Positions 1 through 4,712 of a stretch of DNA of 6,695 nucleotides are shown in pieces. The position numbers were made by a program, and so were the translations under genes. The stretch spans positions 1 through 6,695 of the forward strand of contig DBEYOB010000107.1 in NCBI GenBank assembly GCA_048173955.1, in the 5' to 3' direction. The first letter of the stretch is position 1; each line of letters begins with the position of its first letter. This DNA comes from CAZUFB01 sp048173955. GTDB lineage: Bacteria; Actinomycetota; Coriobacteriia; Coriobacteriales; UMGS124. Below the pieces are notes generated by a model. The model made no database searches. It was given only the letters and a program-made list of their open reading frames with translations, and was not told the DNA's origin.

Positions 1-1012
1 CGTCGGCGGCGTCCTGCGCGCGCGACTCGGCGCGCTCGAGCGCGCCCCTCACCTCGGCGAGGCGGGCCCGCCGGTTGCGCGCGCGCTCCCCGAGCAGGCG
101 CTCGCCCGACGCGAGACGGTCGACGGCGCTCTGGGAGCGCCTCAGAAGCTCGGAGAGGCCCCCGGCCTGCTGGCCGTGCTCCTCGAGCCTGGCCTGGAGC
201 CGCTCGAGCTCCCCCTGGCGCTCTGCCAGGTCGCGCTCCGCGGCCTCGAGCTCGGAGGCGACCGCCTTCTCGATGCCCTCGAGCACCCCCCAGCGCTCCT
301 GGAGCCTCCTCAGGTCGTCGACGGCGAGCGAGCAGCGCAGCTCGCGCACGCGCACCGAGATCTCGTTGTGGCGCTGTGCGCGGGCGACCTGCCGCTCGAG
401 CGGGCGCAGCTGGCGGCCGATCTCCTTCTGGACGTCGAGGGCGCGGCGCAGGTGCGCGTCCATGGACGACAGCTTGCGCTCGGCGCGCTCGCGGCGGCGC
501 TTGTGCTTCGAGATGCCCGCGGCCTCCTCAACCAGCGCGCGGCGCTCCTCGGGGCGGCTCATGAGGATAGCGTCGAGCTTGCCCTGGCTGATGATCGAGT
601 GCGTGTCCTTGCCCAGGCCCGAGTCGTGCAGGATGTCCGTGATGTCGAGCAGGCGCGCCGGGGAGCCGTTGATGAGGTACTCGCTCTCCCCCGAGCGGTA
701 CATGCGCCGGGTGATGACGACCTCGTCGAAGTCGACGGGCAGCGTGTGGTCCGAGTTGTCGAGCGCCAGGTCGACCTCGGCGACGCCGACGGGCTTGCGC
801 GCCGAGGAACCGGCGAACACCACGTCCTCCATGGCCTGGCCGCGCAGCTGCTTGGCGCTCTGCTCGCCCAAGACCCACAGGATCGCGTCGCTCACGTTCG
901 ACTTGCCGCTGCCGTTGGGACCCACGATGACCGTGAGGCCGGGCTCGAACACCATGTGGGCGCGGTCGGCGAACGATTTGAAGCCCTTGAGGGTAAGCGA
1001 TTTGAGGTACAC
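1..1012 (-). CDS. smc: Chromosome partition protein SMC, N-terminal part (3' end outside window)
   Basis: SMC is the ATPase subunit of the condensin-like SMC-ScpAB complex, which binds DNA, extrudes loops and helps segregate chromosomes. The window holds the first 337 residues of a protein that is usually about 1,150-1,200 long. The translation opens VYLKSLTLKGFKSFADR, typical of SMC N-termini. The Walker A motif GPNGSGKS is at residues 31-38, followed by SDAILWVLGEQSAKQLRG. The sequence SGESEYLINGSPARL lies near 107-121, and the SIISQGK Q-loop region near 139-145. From about residue 168 the sequence becomes a heptad-like, Arg/Glu/Leu-rich coiled-coil arm running to the window edge. The start is GTG: an in-frame TAG (the rnc stop) lies only one codon upstream, so no earlier start is possible. 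There is no convincing Shine-Dalgarno sequence, which suggests translation coupled to rnc. Identification is very secure. Confidence 0.96.
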   Translation of the reverse strand, partial: MYLKSLTLKGFKSFADRAHMVFEPGLTVIVGPNGSGKSNVSDAILWVLGEQSAKQLRGQAMEDVVFAGSSARKPVGVAEVDLALDNSDHTLPVDFDEVVITRRMYRSGESEYLINGSPARLLDITDILHDSGLGKDTHSIISQGKLDAILMSRPEERRALVEEAAGISKHKRRRERAERKLSSMDAHLRRALDVQKEIGRQLRPLERQVARAQRHNEISVRVRELRCSLAVDDLRRLQERWGVLEGIEKAVASELEAAERDLAERQGELERLQARLEEHGQQAGGLSELLRRSQSAVDRLASGERLLGERARNRRARLAEVRGALERAESRAQDAAD

Positions 1013-1015
1013 CGG

Positions 1016-1786
1016 CTAGTCCCGCTTCATCTCGATGGGCGCGAGGGGCCAGGGGCGGTCGGACTCGAACTCGCCGGCCGGCGAGCCGGCCTCGATGTAG
1101 CCGAGCGTGCGCAGGCCCATGGCGGCCGCGGCCGCCTCCGCCTCCTTCTTCGACGACCCCTCGCCGCGGCCGACCGTGCGCAGGCCCACGACGCAGTCGC
1201 ACACGAAGGTCGGGCTGTGCGCCGGGCCGCCGGTGGCGACCAGCTCGTAGCGCGGCGTTTCGCGCAGATCGGCCTGGGTCTTCTCCTGGAGCAGGGACTT
1301 GGGGTTCTCGGGCAGCGCGGCGCGCCAGGGGGCGAGGTGGGGCTGCAGGGTGTCGAGCACCCAGCGGCGGGCGGGCTCGAGCCCCCCGTCGAGGTAGACG
1401 GCCCCCGTCACGGCCTCGTAGACGTTCTCGAGCGCCGAGTGCAGGCCGCGCGCGCCGGTACCCCGCTCGCTCGAGCCGAAGACGATGATGTCCGCGAACC
1501 CGCGCTCGGCCGCGGCGGCCGAAAGCGACTCTCCCGAGATGAGCGAGACCTTGAGGCGGGTCAGGCCGCCCTCGTCCATCTCGGGGAAGCGCTCGTAGAG
1601 CTCCTCGGACACGATGAAGCCGACGACGGAGTCGCCCAAAAACTCGAGCCGCTCGTAGCCGGCGCTCACCGGCTTGCCCTCGACCGCCGAGGGGTGCGTG
1701 ATGGCGCTCTTGAGCAGCTCGAGGTCCTTGAAGCGGTAGCCCAGGATCTCCTGGGCGCGCTCGATCTTGCTGAGAATGGTGGGCAC
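1016..1786 (-). CDS. rnc: Ribonuclease III
   Basis: RNase III is a Mg2+-dependent endonuclease that cuts double-stranded RNA, including rRNA precursors and structured mRNA leaders. The protein has 256 residues. The catalytic domain spans about 1-150 and contains the signature ERLEFLGDS at 45-53. A dsRNA-binding domain follows at about 161-230, beginning NPKSLLQEKTQ and including the GEGSSKKEAE loop/helix at 208-217. Aligned with the E. coli enzyme, the metal ligands are E48, D52 and E124, but the site equivalent to E. coli D114 is N121 (motif ENVYEA, codon AAC). About 26 residues past the dsRNA-binding domain form a poorly conserved tail. The start is GTG, chosen because AGGAGA lies 4 bp upstream at 1791-1796. 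The gene follows plsX after 97 bp, and smc begins 3 bp after its TAG stop. No acpP lies between plsX and rnc. Confidence 0.96.
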   Translation of the reverse strand: MPTILSKIERAQEILGYRFKDLELLKSAITHPSAVEGKPVSAGYERLEFLGDSVVGFIVSEELYERFPEMDEGGLTRLKVSLISGESLSAAAAERGFADIIVFGSSERGTGARGLHSALENVYEAVTGAVYLDGGLEPARRWVLDTLQPHLAPWRAALPENPKSLLQEKTQADLRETPRYELVATGGPAHSPTFVCDCVVGLRTVGRGEGSSKKEAEAAAAAMGLRTLGYIEAGSPAGEFESDRPWPLAPIEMKRD

Positions 1787-1809
1787 GAGCTCTCCTGTCT
1801 CGCTCGACG

Positions 1810-1837
1810 GCCCGGGAGGGCTCCCGCCGTCCCGGGC
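1810..1837 (-). promoter_or_regulatory. Hairpin in the rnc leader
   Basis: Perfect 8-bp arms GCCCGGGA and TCCCGGGC (1837-1830 and 1817-1810) enclose 12 nt. The stem ends 13 nt before the rnc ribosome site. No T-run follows. A stem here could shield or expose the ribosome site region or be a processing site; E. coli RNase III is known to cut its own leader, which makes autoregulation a fair but untested idea. Confidence 0.5.
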
Positions 1838-1862
1838 ACGGTGGTTCTCAGGGGCGATTCTA

Positions 1863-1879
1863 CCCCGCGCGGCACGGGG
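1863..1879 (-). promoter_or_regulatory. Short hairpin just after plsX
   Basis: CCCCG and CGGGG arms (1879-1875 and 1867-1863) around 7 nt begin 3 nt after the plsX TAG. There is no T-run, and five GC pairs can arise by chance at this base composition. It may be a weak 3'-end stabiliser. Confidence 0.25.
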
Positions 1880-1882
1880 CCG

Positions 1883-2902
1883 CTAGCGCGCGCAGAGCGC
1901 CTCGACCTGCTGCACCAGACCGCCACGAACGGCGTTGGCGACGCACAGCGTGCCGTTCATCACCGCCTCGGGCGACGTGGCACCGTGGCCGATGGCGACG
2001 ACCCCCTTGACGCCGAGCAGGATGGCTCCGCCGTAGCGGTCCCCCGAGATGGCGTCGCGCAGCCCCGCGAGTGACGGCTGCAGGATCTTGCCCGCGATCT
2101 TGGTGGGCAGCGACGACATGACGGCGGCCTTGATCTCGCGCATGATGTAGCGTGCGGTGCCCTCGACGCTCTTGAGGACCGCGTTGCCCGTGAAGCCGTC
2201 GGTGACCACGACGTCGAAGGTGCCCGCGAACAGGTCGACCCCCTCGGCGTTGCCCGCGAACTCGGGGACGCGCTCGTGCAGCGCGGCGAAGCAGTCCTGT
2301 GCGAAGCGCGAGCCCTTCGTGTCCTCCGAGCCGATGTTGAGCAGCCCGACGCGCGGCCGGTCGACGCCCAGGACCACCCGGGCGTAGGCGCAGCCCATGT
2401 TCGCGAACTGGACGATGTACTCGGGCTTGCAGTCGGCGTTGGCGCCCATGTCGAGGAACACGGTCGGCTTGGGCCCGGGGAGGGCGCAGGTGATGGCCGG
2501 GCGCTCGATGCCGCGCAGCCTCCCGATCCCCAGGGTGGCCGCGCTCATCACCGCGCCGGTCGACCCGGCGGAGAAGAACCCTTCGGCGCGCCCCTGGCGG
2601 ACGAGCTTGCAGCCGACCACGATGCTCGAGTCGCGCTTGGCGCGCACCGCCTCGGCGGGATGCTCCCCCATGCCGATGACCTGGGTGGTCGCCACCGCCT
2701 CGCAGCGTCCGGGATGGCGCTCGGCGAACGGTTCGATCTCGTCCCCCGGGCCCGTGAGGACCACCGCGAGGTCGCGGTCCGCCTCGAGCGCGAGCGCGAC
2801 GCCCTCGAGCACGGTCGCGACCGGACGGTCGCCGCCCGCGGCGTCGACGCACACCGTGACGGGCCCGCGCCGCACGGCGCCCCGATCCTCTTGCGTCGTC
2901 AT
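1883..2902 (-). CDS. plsX: Phosphate acyltransferase PlsX
   Basis: PlsX converts acyl-ACP and phosphate to acyl-phosphate, the acyl donor that the membrane enzyme PlsY uses on glycerol-3-phosphate. It is the first committed step of phospholipid synthesis in most bacteria. The protein has 339 residues, normal for the family. Family signatures seen are VDAAGGDRP near 19-27 (usually VDAMGGD), HPAEAVRAKRDSS near 81-93, FFSAGSTGAVMSA near 108-120, LDMGANADCKPE near 149-160, VGLLNIGSEDTKGS near 185-198, VVVTDGFTGN near 231-240, and a C-terminal YGGAILLGVKG. It is probably a peripheral membrane enzyme, as in other bacteria. The ATG start is preceded by a purine-rich ribosome site (AAGGGGAGG) only one base away. 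It lies 82 bp downstream of rpmF, across a strong hairpin that can alternatively pair with this ribosome site. The usual fatty-acid partners fabD, fabG and acpP are not adjacent. Confidence 0.96.
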   Translation of the reverse strand: MTTQEDRGAVRRGPVTVCVDAAGGDRPVATVLEGVALALEADRDLAVVLTGPGDEIEPFAERHPGRCEAVATTQVIGMGEHPAEAVRAKRDSSIVVGCKLVRQGRAEGFFSAGSTGAVMSAATLGIGRLRGIERPAITCALPGPKPTVFLDMGANADCKPEYIVQFANMGCAYARVVLGVDRPRVGLLNIGSEDTKGSRFAQDCFAALHERVPEFAGNAEGVDLFAGTFDVVVTDGFTGNAVLKSVEGTARYIMREIKAAVMSSLPTKIAGKILQPSLAGLRDAISGDRYGGAILLGVKGVVAIGHGATSPEAVMNGTLCVANAVRGGLVQQVEALCAR

Positions 2903-2922
2903 GCCTCCCCTTCCGTCAGCAA

Positions 2923-2957
2923 GGAGGCCGGCGCCGCATCCGCGGGCACCGGCCTCC
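2923..2957 (-). promoter_or_regulatory. Strong hairpin between rpmF and plsX
   Basis: Perfect 9-bp arms GGAGGCCGG and CCGGCCTCC (2957-2949 and 2931-2923) enclose 17 nt that can form a further 4-bp stem (GCGG/CCGC class, 2945-2942 with 2937-2934). No T-run follows, so it is not a classical terminator. The inner part of the 3' arm, GCCTCC (2928-2923), is also complementary to GGAGGC (2908-2903), the ribosome site of plsX. That gives two mutually exclusive folds. Confidence 0.6.
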
Positions 2958-2984
2958 GACAGCGTCTGTTGGAATCCGCCGCGC

Positions 2985-3167
2985 CTAGTCGACGGCGATG
3001 ACCTGGCGGCCCTTGTAGGTGCCGCAGTTCGGGCACACGCGGTGCGGCAGCTTCGGGGCGCCGCACTGGGGGCACGGGGAGGTCTGCATCGTCTTGACGT
3101 TGCGGGTGTTCGCGGCGTAGCGAGAACGAGTCTTCATACGGCCGGTTTTGCGCTTGGGAACTGCCAT
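2985..3167 (-). CDS. rpmF: 50S ribosomal protein L32 (zinc-binding form)
   Basis: L32 is a small, basic protein of the large ribosomal subunit. From the chosen start the protein has 60 residues and begins MAVPKRKTGRMKTRSR, the family's conserved N-terminus. Four cysteines in two CxxC pairs (32/35 and 45/48, in SPCPQCGAPKLPHRVCPNCG) form the zinc ribbon, so this is the zinc-dependent C+ version. Two ATG codons are adjacent, at 3170 and 3167. The second is preferred because GAGAGG sits 6 bp upstream of it but only 3 bp upstream of the first, and because the protein then matches the family start; a 61-residue form from 3170 remains possible. The yceD-rpmF pairing is very widespread in bacteria. 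The gene appears to have its own promoter in the 125-bp spacer upstream and a structured region on each side. Confidence 0.95.
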   Translation of the reverse strand: MAVPKRKTGRMKTRSRYAANTRNVKTMQTSPCPQCGAPKLPHRVCPNCGTYKGRQVIAVD

Positions 3168-3173
3168 CATGTA

Positions 3174-3180
3174 CCTCTCT
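3174..3180 (-). promoter_or_regulatory. Ribosome binding site deciding the rpmF start
   Basis: AGAGAGG lies 6 bp before the second of two adjacent ATG codons (3167) and only 3 bp before the first (3170). Together with the MAVPKRK family start this favours 3167. Confidence 0.7.
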
Positions 3181-3181
3181 T

Positions 3182-3208
3182 AAAACTCGGTCGTCCCATG
3201 ACGACCGA
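3182..3208 (-). terminator. Hairpin plus short U-run in the rpmF leader (terminator or attenuator)
   Basis: On the minus strand a perfect 9-bp stem, TCGGTCGTC / GACGACCGA (3208-3200 and 3195-3187), closes a 4-nt loop and is followed after one base by TTTT (3185-3182). The ribosome site of rpmF begins two bases further on. It lies downstream of the candidate rpmF promoter, so it could attenuate rpmF itself as well as transcripts arriving from yceD. The U-run is short, so termination would be partial at best. Confidence 0.5.
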
Positions 3209-3227
3209 ACCGCTTCGTTGCACAGGT

Positions 3228-3255
3228 TGCTATGATAGCACATATTTCATGTGCT
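3228..3255. promoter_or_regulatory. Two overlapping palindromes over the rpmF promoter (operator candidate)
   Basis: TGCTATGATAGCA (3228-3240) is a perfect 13-bp palindrome centred on the -10 hexamer. AGCACATATTTCATGTGCT (3237-3255) has perfect 7-bp arms around a 5-bp centre and fills the -35/-10 spacer. They share the four bases AGCA at 3237-3240. This placement is typical of repressor operators. I do not recognise the regulator; the arms do not look like a FapR or Zur consensus that I know. Confidence 0.5.
3232..3240 (-). promoter_or_regulatory. Candidate extended -10 promoter of rpmF
   Basis: On the minus strand TGC-TATCAT forms an extended -10 element, matching TATAAT at four of six positions. 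The hexamer 17 bp upstream, TACGCA (3260-3255), matches the -35 consensus at only three positions, as is common when an extended -10 is used. A start near 3225 would give a leader of about 55-60 nt before rpmF, including the hairpin at 3187-3208. This would let rpmF, plsX, rnc and smc be expressed separately from yceD. Confidence 0.55.
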
Positions 3256-3292
3256 GCGTAGACGGGATGCGGGCTGCGCAGCGCCTTCACAC

Positions 3293-4015
3293 CTAGGAGC
3301 GGCCGCTCTCCCGATTGAGCGCCTCGCGCTGCTCCCAGGCGGCCTCGAAGTCCTCGTCGGACACGTCGTCGTCGCAGGGGTCCTCGTCGAGCTCCCCGTC
3401 CGCGCGCGCCAGCTCCTCGGCATGGTCGGCGAGCACCGTCCCGTCGGCGAAGGTGAAGCCGGCGAGCGCGGCGAAGGGGTTGGGGCGCTCGAAGTCGGGG
3501 TCGGGCTTCGCCACGCAGCCGCACGGCCCCTCGTTGAGGTTCGCGCCGCACATCGGGCACAGCCCCTTGCAGTCCTGGCTGCACAGCACGACGAAGGGGA
3601 TGTCGGAGGCGACGGCGCCCTGAATCGCGTCGGCGAGGTCGACCGTGCCGGTCAGGGGGTCGATGAGACCGAAGTCGTCCTCGTCCTCGACCTCGCCGGG
3701 GTCGGGCTCCTCGCGCAGGTAGTAGCAGGACAGCTCCGCGGCCAGGTCGACCTCGGCGGGGCCGAGGCAGCGGTCGCACTCGGTGAGGGCGCGCCCGCGC
3801 ACGATACCCGTGGCGAGGACGCCCTCGCCGGTGTTCGTGAGCGCGACGTCGTAGACGAGCCCCTCGGGCAGCGCGAAGGTGCGCCCGCCCATCTCGAAGG
3901 CGTCGACGCCCACGGTGTCGCTGTACGAGACGGTGTCGCCAGGGCTCGCCAGGCCGGACTCGACGGAGATCTCGACCTTGCCGAGCCACGACGCGGCGTC
4001 GGGGCTACTGGGCAT
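3293..4015 (-). CDS. yceD: YceD/DUF177 family protein, 23S rRNA accumulation factor
   Basis: DUF177 (YceD) proteins are almost always encoded just upstream of rpmF and have been linked to 23S rRNA accumulation and large-subunit assembly; the exact biochemical role is unsettled. The protein has 240 residues. The family core is visible as ECDRCL at 79-84, then CSQDCKGLCPMCGANLN at 145-161 and a CGC at 165-167. These eight cysteines look like a metal or redox site. Two features make it longer than the E. coli protein (about 170 residues): an acidic insert near 102-114 and an acidic tail of about 45 residues after 195, rich in Asp and Glu. The ATG start overlaps the last 11 bp of the preceding gene in another frame. 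No ribosome site lies at a good distance, so translation is probably coupled to sepIVA-like. It ends with TAG, 126 bp before the rpmF start. Confidence 0.88.
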   Translation of the reverse strand: MPSSPDAASWLGKVEISVESGLASPGDTVSYSDTVGVDAFEMGGRTFALPEGLVYDVALTNTGEGVLATGIVRGRALTECDRCLGPAEVDLAAELSCYYLREEPDPGEVEDEDDFGLIDPLTGTVDLADAIQGAVASDIPFVVLCSQDCKGLCPMCGANLNEGPCGCVAKPDPDFERPNPFAALAGFTFADGTVLADHAEELARADGELDEDPCDDDVSDEDFEAAWEQREALNRESGRS

Positions 4016-4532
4016 AGCGGTCGTCCAAATCCTCGCGGTCGTCCTCGTCGTCGCCCTTGCCCGAGAGCACCGCGCGGCAGTAGGACATCTGGTTCAGCAG
4101 GCTCTGGGTCTTCTCGATGACCGAGCGCATCTCCTCCTCGAGCTTCGCGAAGGTCTTCTCGGCGGCGTCCTCCGCCCAGTAGCGGATCTCGCGCGCCTCC
4201 TCCTCGGCGTGGCGGCGGACGTCCTCGGCCGCGTTGTTGGCGAGGCGCACGACCTCCTGCTCGCTCGCGAGCGTGTTTGCCTTGTCCTCGGCGTCCTTGA
4301 CGATGTGGTTGGCCTCCTCCTCGGCGGAGTCGAGGATCTCGTCGCGCTCGCGCAGGATGCGGCGGGCCTTCTGGAACTCGTCGGGCAGCGAGCGCTTGAT
4401 GTCGTCGAGGATCTCGTAGGCGGCGTCCGCGTCGATGATCTTCTTCGAACCGCCGCCCGACAGGGGCGACTTGGCGCTGTTGATCAGGTCTTCCAGCTCT
4501 TCGATATAGGCTTCGATGTCGCTGCCGGGCAT
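4005..4532 (-). CDS. DivIVA-like coiled-coil protein, SepIVA family candidate
   Basis: The 175-residue product is highly charged and predicted soluble. It has a short head (EAYIEELEDLINSAK near 7-21), a conserved-looking block DADAAYEILDDIKRSLPDEFQKARRILRERDEIL at about 35-68 (quoted in part: YEILDDIKRSLPDEF), then a long heptad-like Ala/Glu/Lys coiled coil to about 155. The tail is acidic and ends DDRYAQ. The same pattern and the position directly before yceD resemble mycobacterial Rv2927c/SepIVA, a DivIVA-domain protein involved in septation and envelope growth. The function here is inferred from that resemblance. Annotation tools may call it an ATPase or ATP synthase subunit b-like protein because of its coiled coil. 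I chose ATG 4532 because GGAGGT lies exactly 6 bp upstream. Earlier in-frame starts at 4553 (ATG) and 4571 (GTG, 188 residues) are less well supported. It overlaps yceD by 11 bp. Confidence 0.8.
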   Translation of the reverse strand: MPGSDIEAYIEELEDLINSAKSPLSGGGSKKIIDADAAYEILDDIKRSLPDEFQKARRILRERDEILDSAEEEANHIVKDAEDKANTLASEQEVVRLANNAAEDVRRHAEEEAREIRYWAEDAAEKTFAKLEEEMRSVIEKTQSLLNQMSYCRAVLSGKGDDEDDREDLDDRYAQ

Positions 4533-4536
4533 GGGG

Positions 4537-4620
4537 CTACCTCCGGATCGCATGTCGTTCAGTCCTCTCACGGGGCGCGGCGCGCAAGCGGCCCCGCCGG
4601 GGCGGCCCCGATGTATTCAT
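4537..4620 (-). CDS. Possible 27-codon leader ORF upstream of the SepIVA-like gene
   Basis: An ATG (4620-4618) opens a 27-codon frame beginning MNTSGPPRRGRLRA and ending in TAG at 4539-4537. The peptide is about one third arginine and has no recognisable domain. Its stop codon shares a base with the GGAGGT ribosome site of the SepIVA-like gene and lies 4 bp before that gene's ATG, an arrangement suited to translational coupling. The A of its ATG is 7 bp downstream of a candidate extended -10 element, so a transcript starting there would be leaderless. Leaderless starts are common in actinobacteria. The frame is GC-rich and could be open by chance, since a longer frame across coaD in the same register has no coding signature. 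Treat as a hypothesis. Confidence 0.25.
   Translation of the reverse strand: MNTSGPPRRGRLRAAPRERTERHAIRR
4539..4544 (-). promoter_or_regulatory. Ribosome binding site deciding the SepIVA-like start
   Basis: GGAGGT lies 6 bp before ATG 4532, near-ideal complementarity and spacing. It is the reason for choosing this start over the in-frame ATG 4553 and GTG 4571. Confidence 0.8.
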
Positions 4621-4659
4621 CCGCCGATGGTAGCAAATAATCCCCCGCGGCGGGGCCGC
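4588..4659. repeat. 12-bp perfect inverted repeat flanking the sepIVA-like promoter
   Basis: GCGGCCCCGCCG at 4588-4599 is the exact reverse complement of CGGCGGGGCCGC at 4648-4659. The 48 bp between the arms contain the candidate -10 element and the predicted transcription start. Local GC is very high, so chance pairing is more likely than usual, and each arm can also form smaller local hairpins. It could be a cruciform or operator-like site, or an RNA structure only if transcription starts further upstream. Confidence 0.5.
4627..4635 (-). promoter_or_regulatory. Candidate extended -10 promoter of the SepIVA-like operon
   Basis: On the minus strand, TGC-TACCAT (TGn plus a TAnnnT hexamer) lies in the only AT-rich patch of the coaD-sepIVA spacer. 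No good -35 is present at 16-18 bp. The same TGCTAYCAT core recurs before rpmF (3232-3240), which supports both. It would drive sepIVA-like, yceD and possibly the genes beyond. Confidence 0.45.
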
Positions 4660-4712
4660 CAAGCGAAAAGTGTGCGGAATCGAAACTGCAATTCCATGCA
4701 ACGCGCCGCCGC

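Noticed and set aside
176..2074. A 632-codon open frame on the plus strand, antisense to smc, rnc and plsX
   Set aside because: It mirrors three clearly recognisable genes, has low-complexity Arg/Ala/Leu/Gly composition without any family motif, and long antisense frames are expected at this GC content.
1860..2852. A 330-codon minus-strand frame inside plsX
   Set aside because: Shifted-frame shadow of plsX with very high arginine content and no motif.
2899..3243. A 114-codon minus-strand frame covering rpmF
   Set aside because: It is out of frame with the secure rpmF gene, and its apparent start lies at the candidate -10 element.
3273..3282. GCTGCGCAGC palindrome just after yceD
   Set aside because: A loop-free 10-bp GC palindrome with no T-run; likely to be chance at this base composition and unable to form a good hairpin.
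4637..4662. Alternative promoter TTGGCG-N17-TATTTG before the SepIVA-like gene
   Set aside because: The -10 hexamer lacks the conserved final T and matches only three positions; the extended -10 a few bases downstream is better.
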